Below are positions 56,671 through 64,000 of a stretch of 64,000 bases of DNA, one piece after another. The DNA is taken from contig NZ_SGXM01000001.1 of NCBI RefSeq assembly GCF_004217045.1, positions 248,001 through 312,000 of the forward strand, given 5' to 3'. The translations under genes were made by a program, and so were the position numbers. Positions within the stretch are counted from its first letter, which is position 1, and each line of letters begins with the position of its first letter. The stretch is from Cupriavidus agavae (GTDB taxonomy: Bacteria > Pseudomonadota > Gammaproteobacteria > Burkholderiales > Burkholderiaceae). Under the pieces are notes generated by a model. It made no database searches and was not told the origin of the DNA. It worked only from the letters and a program-made list of their open reading frames with translations.

Positions 56671-57626
56671 GACAGCAGCGTGAACACGGGCACGCTCAGC
56701 ATGGCGACCCCCAGCCACAGCCACAGCGTGCGGTGCACCAGCCGCAGGCACGCCTGCACATGGGCGGCGGCCGGCGCGGCGCCGGTGCCGAGCGGCGGGC
56801 GCTCCTCCCACTCGCCGTGATAGCGCGCACCGCCGCCAAGCGCCACGCCCACCGCACCGGCGCCGGCGGCCATCACCGGGCCGGCGTTCGGGCTCGACCA
56901 CGCACCCGCCTGCGTGCGCCAGCAGCGCAGCGCCTGTCCGGTGGCGCCGAGCAGCGCGTACGACAGCGCGGTGAGCCGGGCGGGAACCAGGTTCAGCAGA
57001 TCGTCGATGCGGGCGGCGGCCCAGCCGAACATTTCCCAGCGCGGCGTGCGGTAGCCCCACATCGCGTCCAGCGTATTGGCCAGCCGGAAGGCGATCACGG
57101 CCGGCGCGCCGCCGATCAGGAACCAGAACAACGCGCCGAAGATCGCGTCGTTGCCGTTTTCGAGCGCCGATTCGCAGGCCGCCCGCGCCAGCGCTTCGGC
57201 ATCGGCATCGGCGGTGTCGCGCGAGACGATGCGCGCGGTCAGCGTGCGTGCCAGCGCCAGGTCATGCCGGCGCAGCGCCTCGGCGATCGGGGCAATGTGC
57301 TGGCTCAGGCTGCGCGCGCCCAGCGCAAAGTACAGCGCCACCGCGTGCAGCGCCCAGCCGAGCAGCGGGTGAACGGTGGTGGCCAGCGTGACGAGCCACC
57401 ACGCAAGGGCGGCGGGGCCAAGCACGACCAGCGCCCACGCCAGCAGCCCGGCCGCGCGCTGGCGCGGCGCGCTGCGCCCGGGGCGGTTCAGGGCATTGGC
57501 GACGAGCGTGGCGATCCGGCCGAAGCCGACCAGCGGATGCCACCGGCGCGGCTCGCCGAGCCAGCGGTCCAGCAGCACGCCGGCAAGTGCGGCCGCCACG
57601 CAGGCGGCCCAGGACAGCATGATCAT
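56667..57626 (-). CDS. cbiB: Adenosylcobinamide-phosphate synthase
   Basis: 319-residue membrane protein that attaches aminopropanol phosphate to adenosylcobyric acid. Motifs: LLDRWLGEPRRWHPLVGFG near residue 20, ARIVSRDTADADAEALARA near 130 (substrate region), ESALENGNDAIFGALFW and ANTLDAMWGY. Hydrophobic segments lie at both ends. Start at 57626 overlaps the cobU stop (ATGA). It is called CobD in the Pseudomonas scheme. Confidence 0.93.
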   Translation of the reverse strand: MIMLSWAACVAAALAGVLLDRWLGEPRRWHPLVGFGRIATLVANALNRPGRSAPRQRAAGLLAWALVVLGPAALAWWLVTLATTVHPLLGWALHAVALYFALGARSLSQHIAPIAEALRRHDLALARTLTARIVSRDTADADAEALARAACESALENGNDAIFGALFWFLIGGAPAVIAFRLANTLDAMWGYRTPRWEMFGWAAARIDDLLNLVPARLTALSYALLGATGQALRCWRTQAGAWSSPNAGPVMAAGAGAVGVALGGGARYHGEWEERPPLGTGAAPAAAHVQACLRLVHRTLWLWLGVAMLSVPVFTLLS

Positions 57627-58372
57627 CGCGCGGGGTGGGACGTCGACGGGGACGAGGCAGGGTCCTTGATGGCCACCGGGATGCCGGCCACCAGCAGCCG
57701 CACGCGGTCGGCGGCGGCCGCGAGCTTCTGGTTCAGGCGGCCCAGTTCGTCGACGTAGAAGCGCGTGATGGCGCCCATCGGCACCACGCCGAAGCCGATC
57801 TCGTTGGAGACCAGGATCACGTGGCCGGGCAGCATCGGCAGCGCGGTCATCAGCGCGTCGATTTCCTCGGTGAACGGGGGTGGCGGGGTGATGACGCCGT
57901 GGTCGGGGTAGTCGCGGTTGTCGCCAAAGATCAGGTTGTTGAGCCACAGCGTGGCGCAGTCCACCAGGATGCAGCCGTCATGGCGCGCGTGCGCGTAGAG
58001 GGCGTCGGCCAGGTGCACGGGTTCCTCGACCAGCGTCCAGTCCGCCGGCCGGCGCGCCCGGTGCAGCGCGATGCGCACCTCCATCTCCTCGTCGGCCGGT
58101 TCGGCGTCATGGCGCGCCGTGGCGATGTAGGTGACCGGCCCGCCCGTCAGCGCGGCGTGGTCGGTGGCAAGCTGCTCGGCGAAGTGGCTCTTGCCCGAGC
58201 GCGCCCCGCCCAGCACCAGCGTAAGCTGGCGCGCCGGCGCGGGGCCGGCCGGCTTCGGTTGCACGGCGGTCTCCGGCTCGGGCGCGGCGGCCTGCGCCGC
58301 GCCGGCCGCGGCCGGTTCGGCAGCGGCGGCCAGGTTCAGCGCCTGCGGTTGGGGGGTGGCCTCGGTCTTCAT
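57623..58372 (-). CDS. cobU: Adenosylcobinamide kinase/guanylyltransferase
   Basis: 249-residue bifunctional CobU/CobP. The P-loop LGGARSGKSHFAE is near residue 54; VTYIATARHDAE carries the region with the guanylylated histidine, and ILVSNEIGFGVVPMG is the late family motif. The first ~48 residues are an Ala/Pro-rich extension absent from most homologues, where the P-loop starts near residue 8; a GTG at about codon 37 is an alternative start. It is the first gene of the minus-strand cobalamin run. Confidence 0.92.
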   Translation of the reverse strand: MKTEATPQPQALNLAAAAEPAAAGAAQAAAPEPETAVQPKPAGPAPARQLTLVLGGARSGKSHFAEQLATDHAALTGGPVTYIATARHDAEPADEEMEVRIALHRARRPADWTLVEEPVHLADALYAHARHDGCILVDCATLWLNNLIFGDNRDYPDHGVITPPPPFTEEIDALMTALPMLPGHVILVSNEIGFGVVPMGAITRFYVDELGRLNQKLAAAADRVRLLVAGIPVAIKDPASSPSTSHPAR

Positions 58373-58476
58373 CCGGCGTATTGTAGCCGCCGCATCCGGC
58401 GGCCGTATGCACGGATCTTGCAGGCCGGCGCGTATTTTGGCGCGCCCTGGGGCGGGGCTGCTGCGATAATCTCGCG

Positions 58477-60024
58477 ATGCGAAACGAACCCGCCGCCAAC
58501 TTCCCGATTCCCGATGCCGCGCGTGCCCTGCGCGGCACGCTGATGGTCCAGGGCACCACGTCCGACGCCGGCAAGAGCACGGTGGTGGCGGGGCTGTGCC
58601 GCGTGCTGCTGCGGGCCGGCGTGGCCGTGGCGCCGTTCAAGCCGCAGAACATGGCGCTCAACAGCGCGGTGACGGCCGATGGCGGCGAAATCGGCCGTGC
58701 GCAGGCGCTGCAGGCGCAGGCGGCGGGGCTGGTGCCGCATACCGACATGAACCCCGTGCTGCTCAAGCCCAGCAGTGACATTGGCGCGCAGGTCATCATC
58801 CACGGCCGCGCCCGCATGGACCTCGATGCGCGCGCCTATCACGCCTACAAGCCGCAGGCGATGGCGGCCGTGCTCGACAGCCACGCGCGGCTGGCGGCGG
58901 CCTACGGCGTGGTGCTGGTGGAGGGCGCGGGCAGCCCGGCCGAAGTCAACCTGCGGGATCGTGATATCGCCAACATGGGTTTTGCCGAGCGCGTGGACTG
59001 CCCGGTGGTAATCGTGGCCGATATCGACCGGGGCGGCGTCTTCGCCCATCTGGTGGGTACGCTCGACTGCCTGTCGGCGTCGGAACGGGCGCGCGTGGCC
59101 GGCTTCATCATCAACCGTTTCCGGGGCGATATCGGCCTGCTGCAACCGGGGCTGGACTGGCTCACGGCGCGCACGGGCAAGCCGGTGTTCGGCGTGCTGC
59201 CCTACCTGCACGGCCTGCACCTCGACGCCGAGGATGCGATTGCCAGCGGACAGGTGGCGCGCGGCGCCGATGGTGACATCCTGCGCGTGATCGTGCCGGT
59301 GCTGCCGCGCATCTCGAACCATACCGATTTCGATGCCCTGCGCGCCCATCCGCAGGTAGACCTGCGCTTTATCGGGCCCGGCATGCCGATACCGCCGGCG
59401 GACCTCGTGATCCTGCCCGGCAGCAAGAGCGTGCGTGCCGACCTGGCCTTCCTGCGCGCCAACGGCTGGGACGATGCATTGCGGCGCCACCTGCGCTACG
59501 GCGGCAAGCTGGCCGGCATCTGCGGCGGCATGCAGATGCTGGGGCGACGGATTCACGATCCGGACGGCCGGGAAGGGCTGGCCGGCAGCAGCGCGGGGCT
59601 TGGCCTGCTCGATTTCGAGACCACGCTGGCGTCTGACAAGCAGTTGCGGCGCGTGAGCGGGCGGCTGGCGCTGGACGAAGCAGGCGGACCGGGGAATGGC
59701 GCGGCCGTGGAAGGCTACGAGATCCACCTCGGCGTGACCGCTGGCGCCGCGCTCGACCGTCCGGCGCTCTGGCTCGACGATGGCGCGGGCGGCAGCCGCC
59801 CCGACGGCGCGGTGTCCGATGACGGCCAGGTGCTGGCCACCTATGTCCACGGCCTGTTCGACCAGCCGGACGGCTGCGGCGCGCTGCTGCGCTGGGCCGG
59901 GCTGGCGGGGGCCGCGGGCGTGGATCTCGATGCGCTGCGCGAGGCGTCGATCGACCGGCTGGCCGACAGCATGGCCGCCAGCCTGGACCTTGCGGCGATG
60001 TTCGCGCCGCTGGCGCAGCGGTAG
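58477..60024 (+). CDS. cobQ: Cobyric acid synthase
   Basis: 515-residue glutamine-dependent amidotransferase (CobQ/CbiP) that amidates four side chains of adenosylcobyrinic a,c-diamide. The N-terminal ATP domain has [17 protein letters not shown] near residue 16; the C-terminal GATase domain has the nucleophile cysteine in [10 protein letters not shown] near 348 and a catalytic histidine in ATYVHGLFD. It is divergent from cobU by 104 bases. GATAAT lies 7–12 bases before the ATG and no Shine-Dalgarno is seen. Confidence 0.94.
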   Translation: MRNEPAANFPIPDAARALRGTLMVQGTTSDAGKSTVVAGLCRVLLRAGVAVAPFKPQNMALNSAVTADGGEIGRAQALQAQAAGLVPHTDMNPVLLKPSSDIGAQVIIHGRARMDLDARAYHAYKPQAMAAVLDSHARLAAAYGVVLVEGAGSPAEVNLRDRDIANMGFAERVDCPVVIVADIDRGGVFAHLVGTLDCLSASERARVAGFIINRFRGDIGLLQPGLDWLTARTGKPVFGVLPYLHGLHLDAEDAIASGQVARGADGDILRVIVPVLPRISNHTDFDALRAHPQVDLRFIGPGMPIPPADLVILPGSKSVRADLAFLRANGWDDALRRHLRYGGKLAGICGGMQMLGRRIHDPDGREGLAGSSAGLGLLDFETTLASDKQLRRVSGRLALDEAGGPGNGAAVEGYEIHLGVTAGAALDRPALWLDDGAGGSRPDGAVSDDGQVLATYVHGLFDQPDGCGALLRWAGLAGAAGVDLDALREASIDRLADSMAASLDLAAMFAPLAQR

Positions 60025-60025
60025 C

Positions 60026-60580
60026 TCAGGGGCCCGGTGCGAGGCGCGCCACCAGCGCGTCGACGTCGTGCCAGGTCACGCGCCGCACGGCCATCATCAG
60101 GTCGGTGCCGGGGAAGGGGTCATGGAACGGATCGGATTCCTCGCCGCCGAGCCGCCTGTAGAACTCGCGCGCCTGCACGTTGCCATCGAGCACATAGAGG
60201 AACAGCGCCTTGCCCGGCCACTGGCTGGCCGCGCGGCAGGCGCAATGAGACATCAGTGTCTTGCCATACCCCCGGCCGTGATACTGCTGCATCACATGTA
60301 GGTTGTCGACGTAGACCCCGTAGCCCGGCTCGGCCAGCGGCATCAGGCACGAGAAGCCGGCCGGCTGGCCGTCCACGCGCAGAATCGTCGCTTCGAGTGG
60401 CGCCTCGGACCCTTCGAGCATGCGGGCGCGCCACGTGGCCAGGCGCTCGTCGAGGGCGTGGACGTCGAGGTATTCGGCGGGCACCAGGCCGGCGTAGGCA
60501 TGGCGCCAGCTTTCGACATGGAGGTGGGCAAGCAGGTCGGCGTCGGCCGCGGTGGCAGGAATCAGTTCAATCAGGGGCAT
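60026..60580 (-). CDS. GNAT family N-acetyltransferase
   Basis: 184-residue GNAT-fold protein. AGLVPAEYLD, the VYVDNLHVMQQYHGRGYGKTL acetyl-CoA motif region (given as VDNLHVMQQYHGRGYGKTL) near residue 100, and LFLYVLDGNVQAREFYRRLG near 140 are clear. The substrate is unknown; similar proteins acetylate small amines or protein N-termini. The start at 60580 fits the fold; it is convergent with cobQ, with stops 2 bases apart. Confidence 0.87.
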   Translation of the reverse strand: MPLIELIPATAADADLLAHLHVESWRHAYAGLVPAEYLDVHALDERLATWRARMLEGSEAPLEATILRVDGQPAGFSCLMPLAEPGYGVYVDNLHVMQQYHGRGYGKTLMSHCACRAASQWPGKALFLYVLDGNVQAREFYRRLGGEESDPFHDPFPGTDLMMAVRRVTWHDVDALVARLAPGP

Positions 60581-60769
60581 GGCGGGGCAATGGACAGCGG
60601 GGGTGCGCAGCCATCTTAACGTCGCACTGTTAGAATCGCGAATTCTTCGCATTTGCATTTGCGCGCTGCCGCACAGATGCGACGCCGGATGCACCCGCTG
60701 GAGTCAAGGCGGGCTCGCCTGATCGCGCCGCGCCGCCAGAACACGCTTTTTCAAAAACGCCCTCGCCCC

Positions 60770-63009
<2,240 letters not shown>

Positions 63010-63906
63010 TCAGGCCGGCGTGTACGCCAATCGCACATAAACGGGTGCGAATGGCTCGGCCTGGGTGATCTCCACGAGCGCCTCGCGCGACAGTTCGAGC
63101 ATGGCGATGAAGTTCACCACCACCACCGGTACGCCCTTGCCGGAGCGGATGGCGTCCTCGAACAACTCGCTGAACTCCATGAAGCGGGCGTGCTGCAGCC
63201 GCCGCAGGATCTGGCTCATGTGCTCGCGCACGGACAGTTCCTCGCGCGAAATCTTGTGATGCTGGTTCAGCTTGGCGCGCTTGAGCACGTCGGCCCAGGC
63301 GGATTGCAGGTCCACCGTCTCCACGTCCGGGAAGCGCGGCGCCAGGCTCTGCTCGATATAGACCTGCGAGCGCAGGAAATCGCGGCCCAGTTGGGGAACC
63401 GTGTCCAGCCGCTGCGCGGCCAGCTTCATCTGCTCGTATTCCAGCAGGCGGCGTACCAGTTCGGCGCGCGGATCCTCGGCTTCCTCGTCGCTGTCGGCCT
63501 TCTTGACCGGCAGCAGCATGCGCGACTTGATCTCGATCAGCATCGCGGCCATCAGCAGGTATTCGGCCGCCAGTTCCAGATTGGTGCGGCGGATCTGGTC
63601 TACGTACGAAAGGTACTGGCGCGTCACCTGGGCCATCGGAATGTCCAGGACGTTGAAGTTCTGCTTGCGGATCAGGTACAGCAGCAGGTCCAGCGGCCCT
63701 TCGAATGCTTCCAGGAAGACTTCGAGCGCGTCCGGCGGGATGTAGAGGTCCTGCGGCAGCTTGAACAGCGGCTCGCCGTACAGGCGCGCGAACGCCATGC
63801 CGTCGACCATGTCGGCGGGATTGGCGGCGCCGGCCACGCTGGGCAGCTCCACGGGCAGGCTCAGTTTGTCCTGCGGATTGGGTGCCAGCGGGTCGCCAGG
63901 TTGCAT
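63010..63906 (-). CDS. scpA: Segregation and condensation protein A
   Basis: 298-residue kleisin subunit of the SMC–ScpAB condensin complex. The SMC-binding N-terminal helix region FEGPLDLLLYLIRKQNFNVL near residue 68 and QYLSYVDQIRRTNLELAAEY are characteristic; the C-terminal winged-helix region includes RFMEFSELFEDA. The first ~50 residues are a loose extension. It is followed by panC and preceded by the DUF3460 gene. Confidence 0.93.
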   Translation of the reverse strand: MQPGDPLAPNPQDKLSLPVELPSVAGAANPADMVDGMAFARLYGEPLFKLPQDLYIPPDALEVFLEAFEGPLDLLLYLIRKQNFNVLDIPMAQVTRQYLSYVDQIRRTNLELAAEYLLMAAMLIEIKSRMLLPVKKADSDEEAEDPRAELVRRLLEYEQMKLAAQRLDTVPQLGRDFLRSQVYIEQSLAPRFPDVETVDLQSAWADVLKRAKLNQHHKISREELSVREHMSQILRRLQHARFMEFSELFEDAIRSGKGVPVVVVNFIAMLELSREALVEITQAEPFAPVYVRLAYTPA

Positions 63907-63951
63907 CGGGGAATCTGAACGGTCAGACAGTGCTGAGCGGCGCGCGGCCGA

Positions 63952-64000
63952 TCAGTTGTCCGACGAGTAGACGTACGGGCGCTGGGCCACGCGCGATTCG
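63952..64000 (-). CDS. DUF3460 family protein, C-terminal end (partial)
   Basis: Only the last 15 codons are in the window; on minus they read ESRVAQRPYVYSSDN then stop. The end sequence (ESRVxQRPYVY) and position directly upstream of scpA match the small DUF3460 proteins of Burkholderiales. The start is outside the window; function unknown. Confidence 0.65.
   Translation of the reverse strand, partial: ESRVAQRPYVYSSDN

Overview
The window is GC-rich, tightly packed chromosomal DNA from a betaproteobacterium of the Burkholderiaceae, most like Cupriavidus or Ralstonia. That placement is inferred from gene content and order: a cysI–DUF934–cysH–cysD–cysN–cobA sulfur cluster, zapB-like–zapA–6S RNA–EVE order, panC–scpA–DUF3460 order, and a Bug-type solute-binding protein. 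Almost all of it is core metabolism with dense ATGA overlaps. No phage, transposase, CRISPR array or rRNA was seen; there is one tRNA and one 6S RNA.

Layout: (1) 1–4.7 kb, the end of a histidine-utilisation operon (hutU, hutD, hutI, hutF, hutG), giving glutamate, formate and ammonia by the HutF/HutG route. (2) 4.7–9.8 kb, a minus-strand chaperone-usher fimbrial operon (pilin, chaperone, usher, tip adhesin), with a 14-bp tandem repeat in front of the adhesin. (3) 10.3–13.6 kb, an aspartate 4-decarboxylase plus aspartate:alanine antiporter pair, a proton-motive decarboxylation module. (4) 14–20 kb, an M48 lipoprotein, a small HTH-like protein, a ChbG/HpnK deacetylase, tRNA-Leu(CAA), an alpha/beta hydrolase, a beta-hydroxyacid dehydrogenase and a methyltransferase. 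(5) 19.9–28.5 kb, sulfate assimilation: cysB divergent from tauE–cysI–DUF934–cysH–cysD–cysN–cobA, with a CbiX chelatase for sirohaem. (6) 28.5–38.4 kb, housekeeping: lptG/lptF, pepA, holC, ilvD, lgt, a membrane M48 protease and a YjgN-like protein. (7) 39.1–44.8 kb, a malonate cluster: GntR regulator, malonyl-CoA decarboxylase, Bug binding protein, an atypical crotonase-fold protein and malonyl-CoA synthetase. (8) 44.8–47.3 kb, SIMPL protein, EVE protein, 6S RNA, zapA and a ZapB-like coiled coil. (9) 47.5–60 kb, a cobalamin uptake and late-assembly regulon: promoter, cobalamin riboswitch, btuB–btuC–btuD–cobO–cobT–cobS–cobC on plus; cobU–cbiB–cobD–btuF on minus; cobQ on plus. (10) 60–64 kb, GNAT, PepSY membrane protein, panC, scpA and the end of a DUF3460 gene.

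No clearly new multi-gene system stands out. The most interesting items are: a six-copy family of C/T-rich hairpins at gene ends, one of them inside a coding sequence; a 20-bp inverted repeat (82-nt element) just upstream of the 6S RNA; paired palindromes before the malonate regulator and a crotonase homologue without one catalytic glutamate in that cluster; nested palindromes upstream of the aspartate module; and simple repeats where ribosome binding sites would be expected (adhesin, methyltransferase).
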